In this document: positions 48,290 through 61,440 of the stretch, piece by piece
How positions within the stretch are numbered: the stretch's first letter is position 1
Layout: each line of letters starts with the position of its first letter
Origin: Portunus trituberculatus
Lineage: Eukaryota; Arthropoda; Malacostraca; Decapoda; Portunidae
Direction: 5' to 3'
Assembly: GCF_017591435.1 (NCBI RefSeq)
Contig: NC_059283.1
Coordinates: 7,388,512-7,452,511 of the forward strand
Length of the DNA: 64,000 nucleotides
Position numbers and translations under genes: made by a program
The notes under the pieces: model-generated
What the model was told of the DNA's origin: nothing
Databases searched by the model: none
The model's input: only the letters and a program-made list of their open reading frames with translations

Positions 48290-48549
48290 AATCGTGTTTC
48301 CATATTCATTCTGGCTACTATTTGGTGATTTTATGCAGCTTCGGAAACTTATGTGAGAATTTTTCTTATTTCTTTTATTTATACCATGTGGGCTTTTCAC
48401 GGGAATTTATGGGCTAAAGGGGATACTTTTAAATAGTGAAGACTGCCCATTGATCTTCTGACCCCCATAGACTCTTCCTAATATAAATAAAATCGTATAA
48501 TCATACCCAAACTCATGATTAAAATGCGCCCTAGTACTGAAGTGGTTAA
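48290..48549 (-). mobile_element. TTAA-flanked MITE family, copy 7, split by a SINE fragment
   Basis: Antisense copy. The left terminal repeat is lost (starts ATCGTGTTTCCATATTCATT). The right end is GCCCTAGTACTGAAGTGG then TTAA at 48,546. Between TGTGAGAATTTT and AAATAGTGAAGACT, where other copies have a contiguous GTGGGGATTAAAATAGTGAA, lies a SINE piece (about 48,361-48,431). Confidence 0.82.
48365..48431 (-). mobile_element. 5'-truncated SINE fragment inserted in MITE copy 7
   Basis: ATACCATGTGGGCTTTTCAC, then GGGAATTTATGGGCTAAAG match the 3' end of the SINE at 47,903-48,116 in the same orientation. The A-rich tail reads ATAAATAAAAGAAATAAG on the minus strand. Confidence 0.8.
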
Positions 48550-48829
48550 AGGTGTGAAACATGTACAGGTAACTCCCTAGCAGTGTTCCACCTTCCTTTT
48601 CTTCCTTCTCCTTCCTAAACTTTTCCGCCTCAAGAGGAAAGCTTTCACAACTTAGGAGAGATGATGAAAGAGTTTATTGAATTACAATACCACAGAGCAA
48701 ACCTATTTGGACAGGTGAAAAATGAGGTGGAAGACGAAAGAGGAGCCTGCGTTAGAGAGGAGGGAGGAAAGGAACGTGCTGGCGGAGGAGAAAGATTGGT
48801 GCTGGTGAGAGTAAACTGGTGAGACGTTG

Positions 48830-49440
48830 GTTAAGTAAGGTGTGTTGAGGTATGGCAAGGTAAAGTTTGGTTAGGTTAGGTTATGTAAAATTTAGAAGAT
48901 AAGGTAAGGTAAGTTAATCTAAGGTAATGTAAGGTAAGTTACGGTAAGGCAAGGCAAGTCAAGGCAAGGCAAGGCAAGGTAAGGTAAAATAAGGTAAGGT
49001 AGGGCAAGGCAAGGCAAGGTAAGGTAAGATAAGGTAAGGTACGGCAAGGCAAGGCAAGGCAAGGCAAGATAAGATAAGGCAAGGTCAAGCAAACTAAGGT
49101 ACGGTAAGGCAAGGTAAGGCAAGGCAAGGCAAGGCAAGGCAAGGCAAGACAAGGGCAAGGCAAGGCAAGGCAAGACAAGGCAAGGCAAGGCAAGGCAAGA
49201 CAAGGCAAGGTAAGGCAAGCTAAGGTATGGTAAGGCAAGATAAGGCAAGGCAAGGCAAGGCAAGGCAAGGCAAAGCAAGGTAAGACGAGACAAGGCAAGG
49301 CAAGCTAAGGTAAAGTAAGGTAATTTAACATAACGTAAGGTAAGGTAAGGTAGGGTAAGGTAAGGTAAGGTAAGGCAAGATAAGGTAAATTTAAATGAAT
49401 TATAGCAATGTAGGGTAAGACTTGAATAGGTTAGGTTAAG
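48830..49440. repeat. degenerate pentamer array (AAGGC/AAGGT)n
   Basis: AAGGC and AAGGT pentamers dominate 48,890-49,380, with short TTAGG runs at both edges (48,869-48,882 and about 49,428-49,440). This suggests derivation from telomere-like TTAGG by drift and expansion (inference). Minus-strand Leu-Pro-Cys-Leu-Ala frames are repeat translations. Confidence 0.85.
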
Positions 49441-50657
49441 TTAGATTAGCTTAGATTAAAGTAGTAAAAAGAAATTACAAGAAAGAAGCAATATAGAAAG
49501 AATCTAAAAAGGAGGGAGGAAGAGAGAGAGAGAGAGAGAGAGAGGGAGTGAACTAGGGAACGTAAGAGAAAGAGAGAGAAAAGAGAAAGACACAAAGAAA
49601 GAACAGAACACAGAGGCACAACCACATGAATAGCTGAATAGAAAAAAAAACATAAAAAAACAAATGAAAAGATGGAAGGATAGAAGGAACAAACGAAATG
49701 AGAGAAACAGAAGATGGACGAAAAGAAACAACGAAACATAAAACGAAAAAAAACCACACAAAGACGGAAAGAAAGGAACAACCAGGAACAAGAGGAAGAA
49801 AGGCGAGAAGGAAAAGAGTTCCCTGGGAGTGGAAATGGCGCATATTATGTATTACAGCGGGAGGAGGCGTCCGGAGGGAAGTGGAGGACAGGTGTTTGTG
49901 AGGACATGGTGGTATTCACGGCGCCACTCAGGAGGTCGAGAGAAAGGAAGGAAGGAAAGGAAGGAAGGAAGGAAGGAAAGAAAGGATGGAGAAGGGAAGG
50001 AAGGCAGGTGCGGGGAACGGGAGAAGCTGAGAGAATACATGACTGGAGAGAATGAACTTGAATGTTGCTTATGAAAAGGAGAGGTTTCATGTTTAAAGTT
50101 AAGTTTTATTGTGGGAGATGAACGACACGGGATATAAGGGATTAAATAAGAAGTACTTGAAAAGAGATTAGAAATAATGTATATATTATAGATAACAATA
50201 AGGGATGAAAAATGATGTAGGAAACAGAGGAAATACATAAATAATATAAGAAACTATTATAGAAACACGATAAATAGGGAATAATGTAAAAATAAGCAGA
50301 GGGAAATGATAGGTAATACGGTAAAGATGATAGATAACACGAGGGATGAAGAATAAAACGAGAAAACTAAGAGAAACACAAACATATATTTTAAGAAAGA
50401 ATGATAAACTAATACGTAAAAAAGGCATGAAATTTCAAACAGAGAAGTCAGTGATGAATAAAAAAAACAAGAAAAGAGTAAAAGAAATATAATGACAATA
50501 GAGCAATAGAAGATACAAGAACCAGTCTCCTTACTAGAAGATCATACAAGTAAATACATTAGAGGGAGTTTGTTTCTAGTGGTAGCAAGAATAACCTAGA
50601 TAATTAAGACGAGTTTGAGTCATGAAATGGGAAGGAAAATATGTACAATACAATACC

Positions 50658-50659
<2 letters not shown>
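49441..50659. other. no gene seen; purine- and A-rich
   Basis: A GA run lies at 49,522-49,545 and GGAA tetramers at 49,942-49,985. 50,090-50,560 is A-rich with recurrent GATAAATA and GGGATGAA-like words. No coding feature is recognised. Confidence 0.5.
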
Positions 50660-50706
<47 letters not shown>

Positions 50707-50880
50707 GAAAACCAACCACCATCTTCTCTCCGACGTAGGCTGTGACCACCTTACAATTTTCTCTTCTCTGCAATGTACGTTCTTTTTTTTTATAATTCGT
50801 GGCGTCGAGGGAAGCTTGGCTATGAATATAATATGAAGCCTTCCTCTCTTGTGCTGGCTGGCTGTGAAAGTTACAGAGCT

Positions 50881-50962
<82 letters not shown>

Positions 50963-51026
50963 ATGTGCGTGTTTGAGACAAATAGTTGTGTTGGGTGTCT
51001 GTCCGTGTGTGTATATAAGTGTATGT

Positions 51027-51063
<37 letters not shown>
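50660..51063. repeat. (CT)n, (GA)n and (GT)n arrays
   Basis: CT 50,660-50,704, GA 50,883-50,960 and GT 51,029-51,063, with unique spacers. Confidence 0.95.
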
Positions 51064-51066
<3 letters not shown>

Positions 51067-51347
51067 GCGGCGCACGCATGTATTTGACAGAAAACTTTTG
51101 CCATTACTCAACCGAGCCAAAACTCCCCCGGCAGATGAAAAACAAATAAATTATTCACCTTTCAATTCTCGATTCAATAATAACTCTCGGGCGCGCGCAG
51201 ATGAAAAGGTAGGTAGCGGGAATTTGGGAAACGGACGCTACAGCCGCGCTCAGGGGACAAACAACGTAATTAAGTCGATAGCTAATTGCATGTCACAAGA
51301 GCATAACCTTTTACGAATTGACCAGCGCGGCGGACACAGGCACCGGG

Positions 51348-51424
51348 GAGGCTGTGACCTGTTTTGTGGAGGCTGTGACCTCTTTTGTGGTGGCTGTGAC
51401 CTCTTTTGTGCCGCTAAGTGACCT
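51348..51424. repeat. 21 bp tandem repeat carrying TGTGACCT
   Basis: Three units of GAGGCTGTGACCTCTTTTGTG (21 bp; the first reads CCTGTTTTGTG, the third starts GTG) lie at 51,348-51,410. A fourth TGACCT follows at 51,419-51,424. TGACCT is the complement of the nuclear-receptor half-site AGGTCA. Confidence 0.85.
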
Positions 51425-51464
51425 CAATGTGCGCGATGGATATGAAGAAACTATACCAGGAGGA

Positions 51465-51469
<5 letters not shown>

Positions 51470-51500
<31 letters not shown>

Positions 51501-51545
51501 GGGGATGATGATGGTGATAGTGATGGTGATGGTAATGGTGATAGC

Positions 51546-51615
<70 letters not shown>
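51470..51615. repeat. (GT)n then (GAT/GGT) and (AGT)n
   Basis: GT 51,470-51,499, a short GATGGTGATGG region, then AGT at about 51,546-51,615. Confidence 0.95.
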
Positions 51616-51722
51616 ACAAAAACAAGAATAATAATAGTAACAATAACAATAATGATATCACCAGTATCAACACTAATAAAACTAATAAACGTCAAATATT
51701 ATCATGACAGAGTTCTTGATCC

Positions 51723-51723
<1 letters not shown>

Positions 51724-51776
<53 letters not shown>
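51724..51776. repeat. (AC)n microsatellite
   Basis: Perfect AC array. Confidence 0.95.
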
Positions 51777-51778
<2 letters not shown>

Positions 51779-52139
51779 CCCTCTCCACAGCTGCACCCAG
51801 AAACTGTCTCCCACCCTGACCCTCCCGTTCACCCCTTTCCCCTCACCCTGTCCCTCTCCCCTCATTCCCAGCAGCCTAGACAGCAAGATGAGAAAATATA
51901 CCGAGAGATCATTAAATATTTCATGGCACACGAGCGATCACCGGCCCAATTTATTGCACGCCAAACAAATACCACCTATAAAGTATTTGTGTCGTAGATT
52001 GGCGAATATTTCATAACCATGCCAATCACGACGCATGTTACCAGTGCGGCTGAGCAAAGCACCGGGGAGTGTTCGTCGTCACAGTCCGAATACTGATGTG
52101 TGACTCTTGGTAACGCTGCTAGGGACTCCAGTAGTGATG

Positions 52140-52410
52140 GGAGATTTTGAGAGATGAGGTTCGCCTTCCCTATATCGCATGAAGGCTTAGTTTTACAATG
52201 TTGAGAAAGGGACTGAAAATATCTTAACTTTTATCTCTCCCATCCGTAATACGATTCCGTTTTGCAATGGTAAGAGACTAATACAAATATCTTGTCTTTT
52301 CTCTCTTACTCGTAACGTGGTTGAGTTTCGCAATAGTGAGAAATGACTGAAAATATCTTAACTTTGATTCCTCGGCTCAGTTTTGCAATAGTGATCGAGG
52401 GTTAAAAATA
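52140..52410. repeat. about 67 bp degenerate tandem repeat, four units
   Basis: TTTTGCAATAGTGAG-like starts lie at 52,191, 52,260, 52,326 and 52,381. They are followed by GACTGAAAATATCTTAACTT-like blocks. Short (TTAGG)-type sequence GTTAGGTTAGGTTAAG follows at 52,413-52,428. Confidence 0.75.
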
Positions 52411-52638
52411 GAAGTTAGGTTAGGTTAAGTTAAATGGTTCGAGGCCATTGGGTTTCTTTGCAATAATGGCCGGACTAATGTAGTTATCATCGGTGTAATT
52501 ATGTGCCACTAATCTATCTTCAATTATGAACACGAGTTATATTTTGACCTTAGTTCTATTTGATGTTTCTTAATACTAAAAAATACATTCCCCTGTCAAC
52601 GTAATTCTAACAAAACCCAATGCCTCTTACTTTAGACT

Positions 52639-52639
<1 letters not shown>

Positions 52640-52700
<61 letters not shown>
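52640..52700. repeat. (AC)n left of the SINE
   Basis: A perfect AC array ends exactly where the SINE head begins. Confidence 0.95.
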
Positions 52701-52702
<2 letters not shown>

Positions 52703-52985
52703 GCGTAGTGTAGTGGTTAGCACGCTCGACTCACAATCGAGAAGGCCGGGTTCGAGTTCCGGTAAGCGGCGAGGCAAATGGGCAAGCCTCTTATTAATGT
52801 GTGGACCCTGTTCACCTAGCAGTAAATAGGTACGGGATGTAACTCGAGGAATTGTGGCCTCGCTTTCCCGGTGTGTGTTGTGTTGATGTGGTCTCAGTCA
52901 TACCCGAAGTTCGGTCTATGAGCTCTGAGCTCGCTCCGTAATGGGGAAGACTGGCTGGGTGACCAGCAGACGACCGAGGAGGTGA

Positions 52986-52989
<4 letters not shown>
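52701..52989 (+). mobile_element. tRNA-derived SINE (Val-tRNA-like head) inside (AC)n
   Basis: The head has A-box TAGTGTAGTGGTTAGCACG, an anticodon arm CTCGA-CTCACAA-TCGAG with anticodon CAC, and B-box GGGTTCGAGTTCC. This resembles tRNA-Val(CAC), but the acceptor ends do not pair as a working tRNA should. A body of about 210 bp follows (CTTTCCCGG, TACCCGAAGTTCGG, GGGTGACCAGCAGACGACC) ending GGTGAATTAC straight into (AC)n. Internal pol III promoter boxes are intact to the eye. Confidence 0.85.

Positions 52990-53048
<59 letters not shown>
52990..53048. repeat. (AC)n right of the SINE
   Basis: AC array in the same sense as the one on the left of the SINE. Confidence 0.95.
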
Positions 53049-53049
<1 letters not shown>

Positions 53050-53465
53050 GTGATATTCTCAACAAGCAGTATATCACAGCATCCTAATTCAGTTTACATA
53101 ATTTTAGCAGCCCAGCCAAGTTTCATCAGCAGAGGGGGCCGCGCATTCTTGCCTTGTGCTGCCAAAACAATTACCGCTGCTTAACATGTGAGTTTAGAGG
53201 CGAAATACAGCAGTGAATAGTGAAAACCTGGATGTGAGTGGGAGATGTTCCACGTTGAATGCTTCTGGATGCGAGACAGAGAGAGAGAGGGACTATAGGA
53301 AGGCGAGAGAGGCGAGGGGAAAAGGATGCATCGTATGATAAAAGGTGTAAAAAGAGATAAATAATTGCACAGGGGAGAAGAGAATGAATACAAAAGGGAA
53401 AGGTAAAGGGATTGCAAAGGAGGAACAAAACGTAAAACAATAGAAGTGAGTGTAAAGGATGATAC

Positions 53466-53468
<3 letters not shown>

Positions 53469-53551
<83 letters not shown>
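53469..53551. repeat. (GA)n microsatellite
   Basis: Perfect GA array. Confidence 0.96.
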
Positions 53552-53553
<2 letters not shown>

Positions 53554-54981
53554 AATAATGAACAGAGAAGACAGAAAACAGGAAGGGTAAAAACACACAT
53601 AACAAAAGAGGGGATAAACAAGACACACAAGGCAGAATACAATAACAGAGGAATAAACAAAACGAGGAATAAGAAACAGAATTAAGAGTAGAGAAATAAC
53701 GAAACACAACGAGAAATAGAAAATAAAGCAAGCGGAACATGATTAATACATTTCTCAGCTAAGTAAATCAATAAATATATGAAACAAACAAGTGGTGTGT
53801 GAATCTTGTTGCGTTATTAAGAAGTGAGGGAGTGAGATGAAGCAGTAAGGAATGAGGAGTGGCGGGAGAGTAACATGAGAGGGAGAGAGAGGAAGAGTCA
53901 TGGGAGTTGAAAGTAAGGGAGAGAGTGAGAGTTTTGAGGGCAGGAGCTAACGTGACTCGTGAAAGGTTGAGGGAATGGAGTAAAACTGGAGTGAAATAGC
54001 CGTGAGATTGGAGTGAGGAAGCCAGGCTGTGGTGAGGGGAGGTGGTGAGGGGATGTGGTGAGGGTGAGGACACGTGAGGAAGGGAGGGAGAGCGGGTGGT
54101 GAGGCATGGAAGCCAGGCAGAGCTGTGCGCCTCTCCCCTCACCCTTCGTCAAACGCAGATAAGCACGTTGGAGAGAACAAGCGACGGTCTGTGTGCGTGT
54201 GCGAGGGTCACCACTCAGGGGAGAGAGCGCGAGCTGTGTTTGTGTTGGAGCAAAATTGAAAAATGAACTGTAATATCAATCAAGGAAGTGCAAGGGGAGG
54301 AAACCAGACACGTTCAAGACTCCACAGCCTCATCTTGCCGACTTACATTATACAACCACGTGCTGGCAACACGACACGACACAACTAATTAACACAAGTG
54401 ATGACAAAAACACACACCCATCACGAGCCCTGACATGAATTACCCATTAAACACACACACACATAAAGGAGGAGATACATGCACGCCAAGACACTTTGGG
54501 GACACAATAATTAATCACCTGATACCCTGACACCTGACGGAGAGAAAAACACTTGTAACCACGCCCTCACGAACGCGTCCACTCCCAGACTCCCTCAAGC
54601 GAGCACAAGGACGCCACCACCACCCGCTGGAGCTCCAGAGGGCAAGGGTCAAGGCGCAGTGCCAGGGCGGCGTCTAATGAAGGGTATCTTTAGGGATTAT
54701 CTGTTATTCCTGAGTGCAAAAAAATGGTTTATTAAGAGATCAAACAAATAAGTCGGGTCCGCGATGCTTGGTCAGTGAGTCTTAATGTGTTTTCGTTCTG
54801 TCTAAGCGTCAAGGAAATTAGACTTTTTGTGTTGGTTCAGCGTTAAGAGGAATTCCACGCTTTGCTTCTGTGTCTTGCTTCACTTGCTGCCTTTCCCTCT
54901 TCACTGTTTTGCCCATTAACTAATATAGTATTTTTCAAGAGTTAATAATGGTAACTCAAATACTATTTTATATATGCCACA

Positions 54982-54983
<2 letters not shown>
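53552..54983. other. no gene seen
   Basis: A-rich to 53,790, then G-rich with GTGAGG/GGGAG words to 54,110, then mixed sequence. Short frames only. ACACGACACGACACA at 54,370-54,384 is a small pentamer run. Confidence 0.5.
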
Positions 54984-55047
<64 letters not shown>

Positions 55048-55089
55048 TCAGCCTCTTTATGGAACACCTACAGTAAACACGAGGCGAGT

Positions 55090-55156
<67 letters not shown>

Positions 55157-55269
55157 TTTACCTGCACGTTGACACACCTGAGGTCAACAAGAGTCCAATG
55201 ACCTTTGCTTCCTTCACATCCAAGGTCATTTTTATCCCTCAGTGGCTGCGTAAACCGACAGGCTCTTAC

Positions 55270-55356
<87 letters not shown>
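54984..55356. repeat. (CT)n, (AC)n, (CT)n cluster
   Basis: CT 54,984-55,044, AC 55,091-55,153 and CT 55,274-55,356, with unique spacers. Confidence 0.96.
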
Positions 55357-55359
<3 letters not shown>

Positions 55360-55415
55360 CTTCTCTGACAGTGCGAATTAACGTCACCCTCTTAAACTCG
55401 ACATGTGAAATTAAG

Positions 55416-56330
<915 letters not shown>

Positions 56331-57835
56331 CAGTGAATCATAGTATTACTCTCTTATTTCCATGATTTTGCTACTAAAAATTCTAAATATCACTTGGTTT
56401 CATTCTACAGTGTAATTCATCAACTATCCATCATATACAAGAAACACAAAATACTACTCTACACTACTCTAATTCACTCACTGGAAATAATACTCTCTAA
56501 TATTATTAAATACTATCTTATGTTAAATACCTCTCCTTATTCTACCGCCCCCAATACTCGTACACACACTCAATCCTCTCCATGACCTACAGTAAGTGGC
56601 CTTTGTTACTCATGTTAGCTGATTCTCTTTGTCTCTTACTCTCAGCGATCCACCTTTACCATGCACAAAAATACCCATCCTCCATCAAATCCACATACCA
56701 GATCCTCATGAAATAGTTATGAGGATCGGTTAGAGTAAGGCTTTCGTCCATTTAAAAGGGTATTGAAGCAAATGAGCCTCTTAACATTTTATATTTTCTT
56801 TTCTGCTATTCTTCCTCCTCTTTCTCTGTTTACGGAATCAATGGCCTCTCAATTGACTAGAAGCTTTATTCATGCCTCAAAAAAAAAAAACCTACATGAG
56901 TTTCTTTCATGCAATGTTTCAAGTTATTTTATTTTTTGTGTTCACATAAAAAAAAGGAACAGAGAATTAATTGAGACGAACATTCAGCAAGTGGAATTTC
57001 ACATCAACTTTTATGATGAACAAGACGTAAGCAAATTTCAGCCCAACTTGTCAACATAATGTGGCAAGGGAATTGAAGAGTAGAAGAGTGAAAAAAGGAG
57101 GTAAAGAGAAGTATTTGAGTAACGGTGAAGAGTTTACGGCGAGAAAGGAAATCCACAAGAGGCAGAATAAAAATGAACGGGTATCTCTGGAGGTATACAT
57201 TATTTACATCACTTAACAGTACTTGTGAGGGAGAGGGAGGAGGGAGAGGTGGAGCGGGATGGGGAAGGAGATGAGTGAAGAAGAAGAGGATCAACGAAGG
57301 CAAAGCTAGAAGGGAAAAAGAGTAGAAAAGGAAGGAGGATTCATGGAAGGGCTGGAGAAGTTTCAAGAGTGTTTTAAGGATTGACGAAAAGAACGAGGAA
57401 GGAAAAAAAATAAAGATGATTCGCGGAAGGGAAAGCTTCGAGGAAGAGAAATAACAAGGACGAGACGGAAAGTACGGAGAAGACAGAGGCAAAAAAAATA
57501 GAACAAGATGAGAAAGGGAAAGAAAAGAAAGAAAAAAAATAACAGCAGATGGAAGGAAATACGAGAGAAAAAAATAAGAAAAGAAAAGATGAAAAGAAAA
57601 AGTGTGGAAGGCAAGAAATAAAAACTAAAAAGAAAAAGAGAAATTACAGAGAGATAAAGAAAAATTAATAAGAGGAAGCTAGAGAAAGATTTTGCAGGAC
57701 GCCGACCACTGCAGCAATAAATGACACTCACACGAGCATAAGTTAATGATGACGTAGAGAGCATGGCAAAGGAGGGGGCAGGGACGATGCATCACTGGGA
57801 TTGACTAGCGAGAGACTGCAAGCATGACAGGGGGC
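56331..57835. other. no gene seen
   Basis: AT-rich to 57,060, then purine-rich on the plus strand to 57,700. The Phe/Ser/Leu minus-strand frames follow from the purine bias. No recognised domain. Confidence 0.5.
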
Positions 57836-58010
57836 GGTGGTGGTGGTGGTGGTGGTGGTGGTAGTAGTGGTGGTGTGGCAAGGTTAAGGAGTAGTAGGAA
57901 ATGAGTGGTGCTGCGTGTGGTGACTGGTGAGGTGTGGTGAGGTGTGGTGAGGAATTGCAGTGTGAAAGTTGAGTGGGAAGATATGTGTGGTGTTTAGTGT
58001 AGTGATGTGG
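57836..58010. repeat. (GGT)n and GTGGTGAGGT repeats
   Basis: GGT lies at 57,836-57,862 and GGTGTGGTGA-type decamers at about 57,925-57,955. GTGGTG words persist to about 58,060. Confidence 0.85.
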
Positions 58011-58324
58011 TGAGGTTAAGCATCGTGTGGTGTGGTGAAGCTGTGATAATGTTATGACGTGATGTGTGTTATATTGAGGTCCTATGGTGGGTATAGTGAC
58101 GAACTGGTAGTGTATGACAGACTTTGAAAGGAATAATGATGATGAAAGGATGCAATATCTATGATAATGGTTTTTAAGAATAGTGATGATGTGTGATGCA
58201 TGTATGGTGTGTGGTAGAGACTGCAGGATACTAGTGATGTAACTGAAATACCGTGAAATGGTGAGTCTTTGATATCTGTTGATGTAAACAATACTGATAT
58301 AATTGAAATGCCTGTAGTATAAGT

Positions 58325-59257
<933 letters not shown>

Positions 59258-59259
<2 letters not shown>

Positions 59260-59283
59260 CACCATGATACCCAGGTTCTAGGA
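59258..59283 (+). mobile_element. SINE internal fragment next to the AGT array
   Basis: CACCATGATACCCAGGTTCT then AGGA matches the CACCGTGATACCCAGGCTCT stretch of the SINE at 43.2 kb. The 5' part is replaced by the AGT array. The 3' part is interrupted by the hAT-like element. Confidence 0.75.
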
Positions 59284-59480
59284 CAGGGTTTTCAATCTTT
59301 TTATCGTTAAGAACCCCCCTGTGTTATAAGACCATCTACCCGAACCCCCAGTATTATCACATGGAACATGGAACTCAACATGCAATGGTACTGCAAATGA
59401 TTTTAATAGATCAGCCATCTAAGTACCCCTGGAAATTTTCTTATGAACCCCCTGGAGTTTTTCTCTGTCAGGATGGCCAC
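59284..59480 (+). mobile_element. hAT-like MITE, copy A (3' end decayed)
   Basis: It begins CAGGGTTTTCAATCTTTTTA. It shares TTATAAGACCATCTACCCGA, ATCAGCCATCTAAGTACCCC and TGGAAAT.TTCTTATGAA with copy B at 63,228-63,455. The 3' terminal repeat is not recognisable. hAT assignment rests on the CAGGG...TTCTCAA-type ends of copy B. Confidence 0.72.
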
Positions 59481-60290
59481 TGTCCATGAGCTAACATCAT
59501 TAGGTCTCTATGACGCTGAAGACGTCTATGCAGAACGGTTTGGTTGGCAATAGACAATCTCATTATCAGACTTTGATTGCTAAGTTAAGAAAATAAACTC
59601 ATTTACGGGGCTTCATATGTTCATGGTGTCTTGTTAACCTAGAAGGAAAGAAAATATCATACTAGCTTCGAGTTATCAATTGAGGAAAAAGTAATTTTTG
59701 TCCCAGGAATAGAGCTAGATGGTATATAAAAAACACAATGCATAGTTATAATCTAACTCTATTATAGCGATTTTTGTAGTAGATACAAGTTCAAAAATAC
59801 TTTACCTACTTTGATATCTCCGTATATGACAGAAGAATATCTAAAAATATATGATGCGCAGTTGACCATCTTTTCTGTGAAATATTGCGATATCTGTTGA
59901 ATCTGGCAACTTCAACGGGAGTTTGGGTCCTCTCCTAGTGTTTCCTTATATTTGAAACATTGATATTTACACGTGATTGTGATCAGGGAAATAAAGGAAA
60001 CTAAGTTTACTCTTTTTTTTTATGTCTACGATGGCAGTTTATGTATAAGACAAGCAAACCTGTGTGCACTCATCCACTCTATCCAGAAGCTTAACTAATT
60101 TTCAAAAGTTCCCCAATAGTTACACAACTACCATTGGTCTTCTTTTTCTATCCAGTTATCTACAAACACGTACACATTCACGGCAGCAACATGCAAGATA
60201 CCCTAAATACTCCGGAGCAAAGCTGCCTCACCTTGTTTCATTAATCAGCTAACTCTTGCACACTTTCAGACCAAAGCTATTTTTCATTTA
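59481..60290. other. no gene seen; one arm of an 18 bp inverted repeat
   Basis: AT-rich unique sequence. AGTTTGGGTCCTCTCCTA at 59,920-59,937 is the exact complement of 62,461-62,478. Confidence 0.5.
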
Positions 60291-60449
60291 CCATCGACGA
60301 TTTTATATTCGAATCAAAATTTAAACGACGATTGAGAACTTTCGGCCTAAAGTTGTTGAGGGCCGTGACGGCCTTGGGCGCCGCACGGGGGAAGGAGGTG
60401 GCTGTCGGGTCCGGCCTGGGGCCCAAGGCAGGAAGCTGGCTGCAGGTCC

Positions 60450-61440
60450 TTCTTTTCCTTGGTGGCCTCAAGCTTCACTACTAGTCGTCCACTTGCAGTG
60501 CCTCACACTAGGCAAGGGTAGCCATAAGCAAGAGATCAATGTCTACCACTCATCGGATGGTGCCGTGAGGGGCCCTAAAGGGGTGATAAGGGCTCCTTGC
60601 ATAGTCTGGTGGTGAGTGGTGTGTACGGGTCCCCTGCTTATAATGACACCGGGCTGAACAACTCGCCATGAACGAGGGCACGCTGTGCGCCATGAGCCAG
60701 GCACTGACAGTACCAGTGGTCCTTTACGTTAGGTTAGGTTAGGTTAGGTTAGGTTAGGTTAGGTTAGGTTAGGTAAAAAGGACTCACTTCATGACAGTGT
60801 TTGGGGAGTGGTGTGTGGCGGGTCATTGCTCATGGCGACCCGTGTGAGGCATTGCAAGGTTGCATCGTCACTGCTCTCATAACCACGGGACTGGGGTTGA
60901 CCCTTTCGGGGTGAAAAGTTTCGTCCCAGTACCTGTGTAGGTAATAATACTTTGAATCGTTTCGCCATCGCCATCGCCGCATCGTTAGCCTCGATAAACG
61001 GATCGTTATCCTCGACAAACACATCTTTACCGTGGACACTGGAATCGCAACCTGTCGTGGAATCCCATTGTTAACGTGGACTCATTTTCCTTTGCGGCTT
61101 CAAGCTCACTGGTTGTCGTCAACTTGCAGCGCCTCACACTAGGCAAGGGTCGCCTTAAGCAGTCTGCCGTGTCTACCGTCCACCAGATGATGCCGTGAGG
61201 GGCCTTTAAGGGTGATAAGTGCTCCTTGCATAGAGTCTGGTGGTGAGTGGTGTGTACGGGACCTCTGCTTATAATGACACCGTGCTGAACAACTCGCCAT
61301 GAACGAGGGCACGCTGTGCGCCATGCACCAGGCACTGACAATACCAGTGGTCCTTTACGGGGTGAAAAGGACTCACTGACAGTGTTTGGGGAGTGGTGTG
61401 TGGCGGGTCATTGCTCATGGCTACCCGTGTGAGGCGCAGT
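60450..61440. repeat. about 620 bp direct duplication (60.46-60.85 and 61.09-61.44 kb)
   Basis: Both halves share CAGTGCCTCACACTAGGCAA (CAGCGCC... in the second), GATGGTGCCGTGAGGGGCC-like, TATAATGACACCG.GCTGAA, CTCGCCATGAACGAGGGCAC and TGTTTGGGGAGTGGTGTGTG. They differ by substitutions and by the TTAGG block present only in the left half. A TTCGGGGTGAAAAG / CAGTACCTGTGTAGG segment follows the left half and recurs in the next array. Confidence 0.85.
60729..60773 (+). repeat. interstitial telomere repeat (TTAGG)9
   Basis: Nine exact TTAGG units follow TCCTTTACG and precede TAAAAAGGACTCAC. The right duplicate reads TCCTTTACGGGGTGAAAAGG at the same place, without the block. Confidence 0.95.

Noticed and set aside
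48919..49298. Leu-Pro-Cys-Leu-Ala repeat protein on the minus strand
   Set aside because: A pentamer array is read through three frames with the same five-residue period. It has no start context, domain or flanking exon signal.
52701..52772. Functional tRNA-Val(CAC) gene
   Set aside because: The anticodon arm and both promoter boxes are good. However, the acceptor stem does not pair as a mature tRNA should, and the sequence continues as a SINE body.
54074..54259. Short balanced-composition frame near 54.1 kb
   Set aside because: Only 61 codons, with no domain, no signal peptide and no neighbouring exon.
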